Positions 1 to 6,433 of a stretch of DNA of 11,036 nt are shown piece after piece. Location of the stretch: positions 1-11,036 of the forward strand of contig DASXIW010000116.1 of NCBI GenBank assembly GCA_036497785.1, given 5' to 3'. The translations under genes and the position numbers were made by a program. The notes beneath the pieces are model-generated. The model was not told the origin of the DNA and made no database searches. It saw only the letters and a program-made list of their open reading frames with translations. Within the stretch, counting starts at the first letter, position 1, and every line of letters starts with the position of its first letter. This stretch comes from DASXIW01 sp036497785 (GTDB lineage Bacteria; Pseudomonadota; Alphaproteobacteria; Acetobacterales; Acetobacteraceae).

Positions 1-164
1 TCAACACCAGCGCCGGCGGCACCTCTACGGCGGTGCCGTTCACGGTGGTGGGCACCGCGACGGGGGTGGCGAATTCGGGCGGCTCGCTGGATGTCAGCCT
101 TGGCGGGCTGCAGGTGCCATTCTCCGATATCGTCGACAGCCTGGTGCAGGGACTGGCTGGCTGA
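1..164 (+). CDS. flgD: C-terminal fragment, probable flagellar hook-capping protein FlgD
   Basis: This is the 3' end of a gene that begins before the window. The open frame starts at base 3 and stops with TGA at 162-164, giving 53 residues. The tail contains VVGTATGV, then a Gly/Ser turn, then SLGGLQVPFSDI near the end. This resembles the last beta strands of FlgD, where a 'G-x-V/A-T-G-V ... L-x-V-G-x-x-x-V-P/L' pattern ends the protein. FlgD is the scaffold that caps the growing flagellar hook outside the cell and is absent from the finished hook. The gene converges on the M23-like gene, with only 8 bases between the two stop codons and no obvious terminator there. The call rests on a short tail and on pattern memory. 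Another beta-rich secreted protein is possible. Confidence 0.5.
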   Translation, partial: NTSAGGTSTAVPFTVVGTATGVANSGGSLDVSLGGLQVPFSDIVDSLVQGLAG

Positions 165-172
165 TGGCTCGT

Positions 173-670
173 TCAGCGATGGCAGCGCGGCACGCCCAGC
201 AGCGTCTCTGGGTCCACCGGGCTGCCATTCACCAGAATCTCCAAGTACAGATGCGTTCCGTAGGTCACGCCAGTGCGGCCAACCACGCCGATGCGCTGTC
301 CCGCGCTAAGGCGCGTCGCACCTTCGGCCAAGGCGGGGGCGACGCTGCCGAGATGGGCGTAGAGCGCGGTATATCCGTCATGCCGCACCGCCACTTCCAG
401 CCCGCCAAGACCGCGCCGGTGGATGCCCAAAACCTGTCCGGCGGCGACGGCCGTGACCGCGCCGCCGGCCGGGGCCGCCAGATCCACGCCGCGATGGAAC
501 GCCGCCGGCGCCTGCGGCCCGATCCGGCGGCGCGGACCGAATGGCGAGGAGATGCAGGCATTCGCCACCGGGGCGAGCAATGGCGGGGCCGCCGGGGCCG
601 CCGCGCGCAGGCTGGCGGGTGCCAGCATCTGGCCCGCAAGGATCAGGGTCGCGAGAGGCAGACCGCGCAT
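173..670 (-). CDS. Secreted M23/LytM-fold peptidase-like protein, one zinc ligand replaced
   Basis: A 165-residue protein with an N-terminal hydrophobic segment (residues 4-24, probable Sec signal) followed by a LytM/M23 domain, the fold of Gly-Gly and D-Ala-meso-DAP endopeptidases that cut peptidoglycan crosslinks. Visible landmarks are SSPFGPRRR (41-49), H59-x3-D63 in HRGVDLAAPAG, YAHL with H106, and GTHLYLEILVNG (138-149). In active enzymes the last motif is H-x-H and its second His binds zinc; here it is Tyr142. H59, D63, H106 and H140 remain. The protein may therefore be a non-catalytic regulator of the EnvC/NlpD kind, or use an altered metal site. The start at 670 is chosen because the longer frame from 721 would overlap the upstream SDR, while this ATG has GAAGG nine bases upstream, overlapping the SDR stop codon, and gives a clean signal peptide. 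It is probably co-transcribed with the SDR. A link to flagellar rod passage through the wall is only suggested by the flgD-like neighbour. Confidence 0.85.
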   Translation of the reverse strand: MRGLPLATLILAGQMLAPASLRAAAPAAPPLLAPVANACISSPFGPRRRIGPQAPAAFHRGVDLAAPAGGAVTAVAAGQVLGIHRRGLGGLEVAVRHDGYTALYAHLGSVAPALAEGATRLSAGQRIGVVGRTGVTYGTHLYLEILVNGSPVDPETLLGVPRCHR

Positions 671-683
671 CGACCCGCGCCTT

Positions 684-1442
684 CTATTTCGACTGATAGG
701 TGCCGATTGAATTGCCCCCATCCACGCTGAGCACCGCGCCGGTTATGTAGGACGCCGCCTCCGAGCACAGGAACAGCACGGCGGCCGGCGCATCCTGCGG
801 GCTGCTGGTGCGGGCGAGGGGGATGCGCGCGGTCATCCGCTCCACATAATCAGCCGGCAGATGGGAGAAGTCGCTGCCCGGCGCGAAGCCGGGCTCGACG
901 ACATTGACCCGGATGCGATGCGGCGCCAGTTCCAGCGCCTGGCCCTTCGATAGGCGTTCCAACGCGGTCTTGGACATGCAGTAGGTGACCGATCCCGTTG
1001 GCATCTGCCGCGCCGCGCCGGAGCCGATATTCACCACCGCCCCACACTGCTCGCGCGCGATCATCAGCCGGGCGAGATCGCGCGTCACCAGAAAGGGCGC
1101 GCGAACGTTCACCGACATGATGCGGTCGAACTCACTCTCGTCCAGATCGATCAGCGGGCCGGTGCGGGGATAGACGCCGGCATTGTTCACCACGATGTCG
1201 GGTGCGCCCCATTTCCGGTCGATCAGGGCCGCGAGATCGGCGATCGAGGCGGAATCGGTAAGATCGGTCGTATGCAGCAGGGCTTCGGCTGCTTCGAGAC
1301 CGCCGGCGAACCGGGCGAGCTTGTCCTGGCGCATATCCGACAGGCAGAGGCGGGCCCCCCCGCGAGCGAAGGCCGTGGCGATCCAGCCGCCATAAATGCC
1401 GGCCGCGCCGGTGACGACGACCTTCTTGTCCCTGAATTCCAT
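684..1442 (-). CDS. Short-chain dehydrogenase/reductase (SDR), classical type
   Basis: A 252-residue classical SDR, the usual length for the family, predicted cytoplasmic and NAD(P)(H)-dependent. The cofactor loop is TGAAGIYG (11-18), and an acidic residue, D36, sits at the end of beta-2, which usually favours NAD(H). NNAG is at 86-89 and the structural Asn at N112. The catalytic set is complete: S141, Y154 and K158 (YCMSK). The C-terminal ITGAVLSVDGG (about residues 235-245) is the standard family ending. Annotation pipelines often label such proteins 3-oxoacyl-ACP reductase or glucose dehydrogenase, but nothing here fixes the substrate. The start is well supported: GGAG lies six bases before the ATG. 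It diverges from the ABC transporter operon across about 126 bases and is followed closely by the M23-like gene, whose ribosome site overlaps this stop codon. Confidence 0.93.
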   Translation of the reverse strand: MEFRDKKVVVTGAAGIYGGWIATAFARGGARLCLSDMRQDKLARFAGGLEAAEALLHTTDLTDSASIADLAALIDRKWGAPDIVVNNAGVYPRTGPLIDLDESEFDRIMSVNVRAPFLVTRDLARLMIAREQCGAVVNIGSGAARQMPTGSVTYCMSKTALERLSKGQALELAPHRIRVNVVEPGFAPGSDFSHLPADYVERMTARIPLARTSSPQDAPAAVLFLCSEAASYITGAVLSVDGGNSIGTYQSK

Positions 1443-1476
1443 CGGTCTCTCCAGTTTCGCGGGGCCATGCCGGGCG

Positions 1477-1517
1477 AGATTTCGCCGGCGCGGCCCATGG
1501 TTAAGATTTCGCCGGCG
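1477..1517. repeat. 14-bp direct repeat in the divergent promoter region (candidate operator)
   Basis: AGATTTCGCCGGCG occurs at 1477-1490 and again at 1504-1517, a 27-base period, between the divergent SDR and permease starts. Each copy contains the palindrome CGCCGGCG. Tandem identical boxes in a divergent promoter suggest a regulator-binding site, but the period is also a multiple of three and the region is short, so a chance or relic duplication is possible. Just downstream, TTGCG-CTTGC-CGCAA (1528-1542) is a small inverted repeat of the size seen at LysR-type sites. I could not identify a convincing -35/-10 pair. Confidence 0.45.
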
Positions 1518-1568
1518 AGGCCGACAGTTGCGCTTGCCGCAATGCAGCCTTGTTCATACTGTTGGGCA

Positions 1569-2486
1569 ATGGTGAATTTCATCATCCGCCGCCTGCTGCT
1601 CGCGATGCTGGTCATGTTGACGGTGCTGACCATCAGTTTCGCGCTCACGCGGCTGTCCGGCGATCTTGCCGTCTCCATCGCCGGTCCGCAGGCCACGGCC
1701 GAGGACGTCGCCATCATCCGCAAGGCTTATGGGCTGGACCGGCCGGAGATCGTGCAGTTTTTCGATTGGGCGAGATCAGTCGCCTCGGGCGATCTCGGGC
1801 GCTCCTACCTGTATCACACGCCGGTGGCGGATCTGATCGCCAACCGGCTACCGGTCACGCTCACCCTTGGGCTGGTGGGGCTGTGCATCGCATTGGCGAC
1901 CGCCATTCCGCTGGGCATTTTGGCGGCGATGCGAGAGGGCTCGCTGGTGGATCGTGGCATTATGTTAATCGCCGTGATCGGACAGGCGATGCCGAGCTTC
2001 TGGCTGGGCCTGCTGCTGATCATCTGGCTTGGGCTGAAGCTGCAATGGCTGCCCATTTCCGGCGTGGATGAATGGGATGGATATGTGCTGCCGGGGATCG
2101 TGCTGGCGTTCTCGGCCATTCCGGCGCTGATGCGGCTGACGCGCAGCGGCATGGTGGACGCGCTGGCATCGGACTACGTGCGCACTGCGCGGGCCAAGGG
2201 GCTCAGCCGCGTTTCCATCGTGCTGAAGCACGCGCTGCGCAACGCGGCGATGCCGGTGGTGGCGGTGGCGGCGGTGCAACTCGGCTTCATGCTGGGCGGC
2301 TCGATTGTCATCGAGGCGGTGTTCTCACTGCACGGCGTCGGTTATCTCGGCTGGGAGTCGATCAGCAAGAACGATTTTCCGGTGGTGCAGGCGGTGGTGC
2401 TGTTCCTGGCCGCCTTGTTCATCGTGCTCACCTTGTTCGCCGATCTCCTCAACGCGGTTCTGGACCCCAGGCTGCGCACGGGATGA
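1569..2486 (+). CDS. ABC transporter permease, DppB/OppB family
   Basis: A 305-residue inner-membrane permease of the peptide/nickel/opine importer family, the first gene of the operon. It begins with a positively charged end and a long hydrophobic helix (FIIRRLLLAMLVMLTVL, residues 4-20). A periplasmic stretch then carries KAYGLDRP and GDLGRS, hallmarks of the DppB N-terminal domain, and about five more helices follow. The EAA loop that docks on the ATPases is DYVRTARAKGLSR, followed by ALRNA. The C-terminal LDPRLR is typical. The start is the ATG at 1569. The frame stays open upstream to 1272, but that part is antisense to the SDR and not permease-like. No strong Shine-Dalgarno sequence is visible, and GTG at 1572 is an alternative. 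The stop overlaps the next start as ATGA. The family transports di- and oligopeptides, nickel, glutathione and other small solutes. The substrate here is not determinable from sequence. Confidence 0.95.
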   Translation: MVNFIIRRLLLAMLVMLTVLTISFALTRLSGDLAVSIAGPQATAEDVAIIRKAYGLDRPEIVQFFDWARSVASGDLGRSYLYHTPVADLIANRLPVTLTLGLVGLCIALATAIPLGILAAMREGSLVDRGIMLIAVIGQAMPSFWLGLLLIIWLGLKLQWLPISGVDEWDGYVLPGIVLAFSAIPALMRLTRSGMVDALASDYVRTARAKGLSRVSIVLKHALRNAAMPVVAVAAVQLGFMLGGSIVIEAVFSLHGVGYLGWESISKNDFPVVQAVVLFLAALFIVLTLFADLLNAVLDPRLRTG

Positions 2487-3325
2487 AATATCGACCGCGC
2501 CTGCGCAGCTTCCTGGCGGGCCTCGGCGCCGCCATTGTTTTGAGCACGGCGTTGGTCGCAGTCCTGGCGCCGCTGCTGGTGCCGCATGATCCGTTCGCGC
2601 AGGATCTTGGCAGCCGGCTGGTGCCGCCATCCTGGATGGTTGGCGGCCGGCCGGCCAATCTGTTGGGCACCGACCAGCTCGGCCGCGACTATCTGTCGCG
2701 GCTGATCTATGGCGCGCGCATCTCCATGCTGATCGGCGTTCTGACCGTGGTGGCATCAGGGTTGATCGGGATCACGCTGGGGGTGCTGGGCGGGTTCTTC
2801 GGCGGGCGTATCGACGATGTCGTGATGTTCGTCATTACCTGCCGGCTGTCGATTCCGCTGATTCTGGTTGCGCTGTCCGTGGTCTCGCTGGTCGGCAGTT
2901 CGCTGATCGTGGTGGTGCTGACGCTCGGGCTGCTGCTGTGGGACCGGTTCGCCGTGGTGGCGCGGGCCACGACAATGCAGGTGCGCACGCAGGATTACGT
3001 CGCCGCCGCGTGGGGGGCAGGCTGTTCGCGGTTCTCGATACTGGTGCGGGAGGTACTGCCCAACATCGCCCATCATCTGGTGGTGGTGGCCACACTGGAA
3101 ATGGCGCTGGCGATCCTGCTGGAGGCGGCGCTGTCGTTTCTCGGCCTGGGCGTGCCGCCGCCTTTGCCCAGTTGGGGGCTGATGATCGCGGAGGCCAAGG
3201 ATTACATGTTCTTCAGCCCCTGGGTGATCATGGTGCCGGGAATTGCGCTGTTCGTGCTGGTGCTGGGCATCAACCTGCTCGGCGATGGGTTGCGCGACCT
3301 GCTGGGCGCGGCGCGGGACGCATGA
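2483..3325 (+). CDS. ABC transporter permease, DppC/OppC family
   Basis: A 280-residue partner permease forming the second half of the membrane channel. After an N-terminal helix (about 9-32) comes the OppC-type N-terminal pattern, PHDPFAQDLGSRL and then LLGTDQLGRDYLSRLIYGAR, which is diagnostic for DppC proteins. The EAA loop is YVAAAWGAGCSRFSIL followed by VLPNI. The ending, with EAALSFLGLGVPPPLPSWG and INLLGDGLRD, is also characteristic. The start is set by the ATGA overlap with the upstream permease stop (2483-2486), and the frame upstream is only a shadow. The gene ends in another ATGA overlap with the first ATPase. Translation of the two permeases is therefore likely coupled, in line with their 1:1 stoichiometry in the complex. 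Confidence 0.95.
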   Translation: MKYRPRLRSFLAGLGAAIVLSTALVAVLAPLLVPHDPFAQDLGSRLVPPSWMVGGRPANLLGTDQLGRDYLSRLIYGARISMLIGVLTVVASGLIGITLGVLGGFFGGRIDDVVMFVITCRLSIPLILVALSVVSLVGSSLIVVVLTLGLLLWDRFAVVARATTMQVRTQDYVAAAWGAGCSRFSILVREVLPNIAHHLVVVATLEMALAILLEAALSFLGLGVPPPLPSWGLMIAEAKDYMFFSPWVIMVPGIALFVLVLGINLLGDGLRDLLGAARDA

Positions 3326-4305
3326 ACGAGCCGTTGCTGGACATGCAAGGCCTGCGGGTGCGTTTCGGCAACGGCACCGAGGCAGTGCGCGGCGTGTCGC
3401 TGCAGGTGGAGCGGGGCCAGACCCATTGCCTGGTGGGTGAATCCGGCTGCGGCAAATCGGTCAGCGCGCTGTCAGTCATGGGGTTGCTGGCCCCGGGCGC
3501 ACGGCGCGACGCAGATGTGCTGCGGTTTCGCGGGGAGGATCTGCTGGGCTTGTCCGAGCGCGGCCTGTCGCGGCTACGCGGCGATGCCATGGGCATGATT
3601 TTCCAGGAGCCGATGACCAGCCTCAACCCGGCCTATACCGTCGGTTCGCAAATGGGCGAGGTGTTCCGCCGGCATCGCGGCGGCACGCGCGCGCAGGCCA
3701 CGGACCGGGCGGCCGAGCTGCTGGGGCGGGTCGGCATCACGGCGCCGGGCATGCGGCTGGGCCAATATCCGCATCAGCTTTCCGGCGGTCTGCGCCAGCG
3801 TGTGATGATCGCCATGGCGCTGATGTGCAATCCCGAATTGCTGATCGCCGACGAGCCGACCACGGCGCTGGATGTGACCGTGCAGGCGCAGATCCTGCGG
3901 CTGCTGCTGGAATTACAACGCGATCTGGGGCTGGCCATGCTGCTGATCACCCATGATCTGGGTGTGGTGGCGCGCGTGGCCCACCGGGTGAGCGTGATGT
4001 ATGCGGGGCAGGTGGTGGAGAGCGCGCCGGTCGCCGAATTATTCGCCGCCCCCACCCATCCCTACACGGTCGGGCTTCTGGCCTGCGTGCCTGCGCCCGG
4101 CAAGACGCCGCGCGACGAACCGCTGGGCAGCATTCCTGGCAGCGTGCCCAGGCTGCGCAGCGATTTTACCGGCTGCGCCTTTCGCGACCGCTGCGCCCAT
4201 GCCATGCCGGACTGCGCCATCGATGTGCCCGGCCAGGTGCGCGGGCCTGAGCACCATTATCTGTGCCGCCTGCCGCCGGACTGGATCGCGAGGCAGGCGG
4301 CATGA
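3322..4305 (+). CDS. ABC transporter ATPase, DppD/OppD family
   Basis: A 327-residue cytoplasmic ATPase that powers the importer together with the next gene product. Walker A is GESGCGKS (39-46), the Q-loop lies in MIFQEPMTSLNP, the signature is LSGGLRQR, Walker B is LLIADEPTTALDV and the switch His is in LITHDLGVV. The C-terminal oligopeptide-transporter extension starts around HPYTVGLLACVP. It carries four cysteines, C285, C291, C298 and C315, with C-x5-C-x6-C-x16-C spacing. In characterised Opp/Dpp ATPases this motif has been linked to an iron-sulfur cluster. The start overlaps the permease stop as ATGA, and the stop overlaps the following ATPase start the same way. No key nucleotide-binding residue is missing. 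Substrate identity is undefined. Confidence 0.95.
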   Translation: MNEPLLDMQGLRVRFGNGTEAVRGVSLQVERGQTHCLVGESGCGKSVSALSVMGLLAPGARRDADVLRFRGEDLLGLSERGLSRLRGDAMGMIFQEPMTSLNPAYTVGSQMGEVFRRHRGGTRAQATDRAAELLGRVGITAPGMRLGQYPHQLSGGLRQRVMIAMALMCNPELLIADEPTTALDVTVQAQILRLLLELQRDLGLAMLLITHDLGVVARVAHRVSVMYAGQVVESAPVAELFAAPTHPYTVGLLACVPAPGKTPRDEPLGSIPGSVPRLRSDFTGCAFRDRCAHAMPDCAIDVPGQVRGPEHHYLCRLPPDWIARQAA

Positions 4306-5255
4306 CGGCCGCCACCCTCGCGATCGATGTGCGCGATGTTGCCAAGATCTATCGGCTGAGCACCGGCCTCGCCTCCGCGCCCCGTATGTTGCGGGCGGTG
4401 GATGGCGTCTCCTTCGCCGTGCCCGCGGGGAGATGCTTCGGCATCGTGGGCGAGTCCGGCTGCGGCAAATCCACTTTGGCGCGCGTGATACTGGGGCTGC
4501 ACCCTGCCAGCGCAGGCGAGGTGCTGGTGGACGGGCAACGCCTGGCGGAGATGGACCGGCGCGCACGGGCGCGGCTGATCCAGCCAGTGTTCCAGGACCC
4601 GTTCTCCTCGCTCAATCCACGCCGGCGCATTCGCGACATTGTCGGCATGCCGCTGGCAGCCCAGGGCATTGGCCGGGCGGAGCGGACGCGGCTTGTGGAG
4701 GCGATGCTGGAGCGCGTGGGTCTGTCCGCCGGCATGGCGGACCGGATGCCCTCGCAGCTTTCGGGCGGGCAGCGCCAGCGTGTGGCCATCGCCCGGGCGC
4801 TGGTGGTCGGCCCGCGCATCGTGGTGTGCGACGAGCCGACTTCCGCGCTCGATGTGTCGGTCCAGGCGCAGATCCTGAACCTGCTGGCCGAGCTGCGGCG
4901 CGAACTTGGGCTGACGCTGCTGTTCATCAGCCATAACCTCGCCGTGGTGGAGCATATCTGCGACGAGGTGGCGGTGATGTATCTCGGCCGCATGGTGGAG
5001 CGGGCGGCGACGGAGGTACTGTTCCGCGCGCCGGCGCACCCCTATACGCGCGCCTTGCTTGCCTCCGTGCTGACGCCCGAGCCCGGTCTGGGTATTCCCG
5101 ATACCGGGCTTGGGGATCTGTATCCCGATCCCACCAATATTCCGCCGGGCTGCCGCTTCCATCCGCGCTGCCCGATCGCGGTTCCGGCCTGCCGGACCGA
5201 AACGCCCCTGCCGCGGCTGGTGGGGGAGCGGCAGGTGGAGTGTCTGCTGGCCTGA
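4302..5255 (+). CDS. ABC transporter ATPase, DppF/OppF family
   Basis: A 317-residue ATPase, the second nucleotide-binding subunit and last gene of the operon. Walker A is GESGCGKST (50-58), the Q-loop is in PVFQDPFSSLNPRRR, the signature is LSGGQRQRVAIARAL, Walker B is IVVCDEPTSALDVS and the switch His is in FISHNLAVVEHI. The C-terminal region again has a four-cysteine set (C284, C290, C297, C314), with the same C-x5-C-x6-C-x16-C spacing as its partner. An AGG/GGCGG-rich stretch just before the ATG acts as ribosome site inside the upstream coding end, and the start is fixed by the ATGA overlap at 4302-4305. DppD and DppF form a heterodimer beneath the two permeases. A cytochrome c relic starts immediately after the stop. 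No hairpin terminator is obvious there. Confidence 0.95.
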   Translation: MTAATLAIDVRDVAKIYRLSTGLASAPRMLRAVDGVSFAVPAGRCFGIVGESGCGKSTLARVILGLHPASAGEVLVDGQRLAEMDRRARARLIQPVFQDPFSSLNPRRRIRDIVGMPLAAQGIGRAERTRLVEAMLERVGLSAGMADRMPSQLSGGQRQRVAIARALVVGPRIVVCDEPTSALDVSVQAQILNLLAELRRELGLTLLFISHNLAVVEHICDEVAVMYLGRMVERAATEVLFRAPAHPYTRALLASVLTPEPGLGIPDTGLGDLYPDPTNIPPGCRFHPRCPIAVPACRTETPLPRLVGERQVECLLA

Positions 5256-5256
5256 T

Positions 5257-5392
5257 ACCGACGCGGCGACGCTGGACCGGTATCTGGCAATCCCGCGCGC
5301 CGTTATTCCGGGAACCCGCGATGCCGTATGCCGGGTTGCGCAACGATTCGCAGCGCGCCGATGTCGTCGGCTATCTCGCAACGCTGAAGTAA
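5257..5392 (+). pseudogene. Truncated, frameshifted remnant of a class I cytochrome c
   Basis: Two adjacent frames read as the C-terminal part of a mitochondrial-type/class I cytochrome c. Bases 5257-5319 give TDAATLDRYLAIPRAVIPGT plus R. After one extra base (G5320), bases 5321-5392 give MPYAGLRNDSQRADV, then VGYLATLK and a TAA stop. Joined, they form the PGT-K/R-M-x-YAG-L...R-x-D-V-x-x-YL-x-T-L pattern, in which the Met is the axial haem ligand. The haem-attachment part with CXXCH is absent because the fragment begins right after the ATPase stop codon. So it is both 5'-truncated and frameshifted and cannot make a haem protein. It probably marks an old recombination or deletion junction. The match is by eye but runs in two frames in the correct order. 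Confidence 0.78.
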
Positions 5393-5482
5393 TATCTGTC
5401 CTGGTGTGCTTATCTGGCGATATGCAAGATCGGGTCCCAATGGCATATTGGCCCTGCTGTGCATCGGATCGAAAAGCCAATC

Positions 5483-6415
5483 ATGAAGATTGAACGTCGC
5501 GCACTACTCGGCGGGTTGTTGGCTGCTCCGGCTTTTGTGCGCGCGGCGGATGGCGGGGTTTCGGTAAGGTCCGCATCCACGGCATCCGCAACTGCGGCGG
5601 TGGCACCAGCAGTCACGCCTGTCATGTCCACCGCCCAACGCGCGCCGGCCATTATTGCCTCGGCGCCCGTTCCGCGCTGGCAGCGTTTCGCTGTGCCGGC
5701 GCCGCGCCATGATGGCCGGCCAATCATCACGGTCATCGTGGACGATATGGGCGTGATGCATGCGAACACGCAGCGCGCCGCGGCGCTGCCGGCGCCGCTG
5801 ACGCTGTCCTGGTTCCCGTTCGCCCATAACCTGCCGGAGCAGGTGGGGGCGGCGACGGAGCGGGGCCACGAGACGTTGCTGCATATGCCGATGCAATCTT
5901 TCGGCAATTCCATCGCCTGGACCGGGCCCGACCCGCTGCGGGTAGATATTCCGCTCTCGGAGAATCTGCGCCGGCTGGTCACCGCCATCGATTCCGTGCC
6001 GGATACGGTGGGGCTGAACAACCATATGGGCTCGGTCGCCACACGCGATGGGGCGCTGATGGGCATGGTGGCGCAGGAGGTTCTGCGGCGGGACATGCTG
6101 TTCCTGGACAGCCTGACCATCGGCCACAGCGTCGCCTACCAGCAGGCCGCCCTGGTTGGTGTGCCGGCCGCCATGCGCGACGTGTTCATCGACGACATGA
6201 ACGCGCCAGGCATGATCGAATCGCAACTGGAACTGACCGAGCGTATTGCGCGCCACCAGGGCAACGCCATCGCTATCGGCCATCCGCGTAGCTTGACGCT
6301 GACCGCGCTGGAAGCGTGGCTGCCCGGACTGGCCGCCAAGGGGTTCACGCTGTGGCCGCTCTCCGCGACGGTCGCGCTGCGCAACCAAATCCCGATCCCG
6401 ACCATCGCCAGCTGA
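5483..6415 (+). CDS. Divergent polysaccharide deacetylase family protein (YibQ-like, DUF610)
   Basis: A 310-residue exported protein. The N-terminus MKIERRALLGGLLAAPAFVR has a twin-arginine-like ERRALLGG motif ahead of a hydrophobic stretch and an alanine-rich cleavage zone. Tat export is possible, Sec equally so. A low-complexity Ala/Ser/Thr/Pro linker (about 26-75) leads to the catalytic-type domain. The family motifs are VDDMG (86-90), LLHMPMQS (132-139), GLNNHMGS (177-184), FLDSLT (207-212), FIDD (235-238) and AIGHP (264-268). They are the conserved acidic and His positions of the divergent polysaccharide deacetylase group, a NodB-like barrel whose substrate is uncertain and which often sits near envelope genes. 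The ATG at 5483 is preferred over the GTG at 5459 because it gives the signal peptide directly. The ribosome site is weak in either case. It converges with the binding-protein gene. Confidence 0.9.
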   Translation: MKIERRALLGGLLAAPAFVRAADGGVSVRSASTASATAAVAPAVTPVMSTAQRAPAIIASAPVPRWQRFAVPAPRHDGRPIITVIVDDMGVMHANTQRAAALPAPLTLSWFPFAHNLPEQVGAATERGHETLLHMPMQSFGNSIAWTGPDPLRVDIPLSENLRRLVTAIDSVPDTVGLNNHMGSVATRDGALMGMVAQEVLRRDMLFLDSLTIGHSVAYQQAALVGVPAAMRDVFIDDMNAPGMIESQLELTERIARHQGNAIAIGHPRSLTLTALEAWLPGLAAKGFTLWPLSATVALRNQIPIPTIAS

Positions 6416-6417
6416 TC

Positions 6418-6433
6418 GCCGGTCCGGACCGGC
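6418..6433. terminator. Perfect 16-bp palindrome between convergent genes, possible bidirectional terminator
   Basis: GCCGGTCCGGACCGGC begins three bases after the deacetylase stop and ends on the last base of the binding-protein stop codon. It can fold as a six-base-pair GC stem with a CCGG loop. The plus side is followed only by TATTTCC rather than a true T-run, so intrinsic termination would be weak. Its position in the only gap between two convergent genes is the main argument. Confidence 0.4.

Noticed and set aside
671..721. Longer N-terminus for the M23-like protein starting at 721
   Set aside because: It would overlap the SDR end and place charged residues before the signal peptide. 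The ATG at 670 has its own ribosome site.
4257..5480. 407-residue open frame on the minus strand
   Set aside because: It lies opposite the DppF ATPase, whose complete motif set is on the plus strand. The antisense product is His/Arg/Gly-rich low-complexity sequence with no recognisable domain.
5459..5482. GTG at 5459 as the deacetylase start
   Set aside because: It adds eight residues before a good signal peptide that starts directly at the ATG at 5483. No strong ribosome site favours it.
5504..6388. 294-residue open frame on the minus strand
   Set aside because: It is antisense to the YibQ-like deacetylase, which has all its family motifs. The long frame follows from high GC content.
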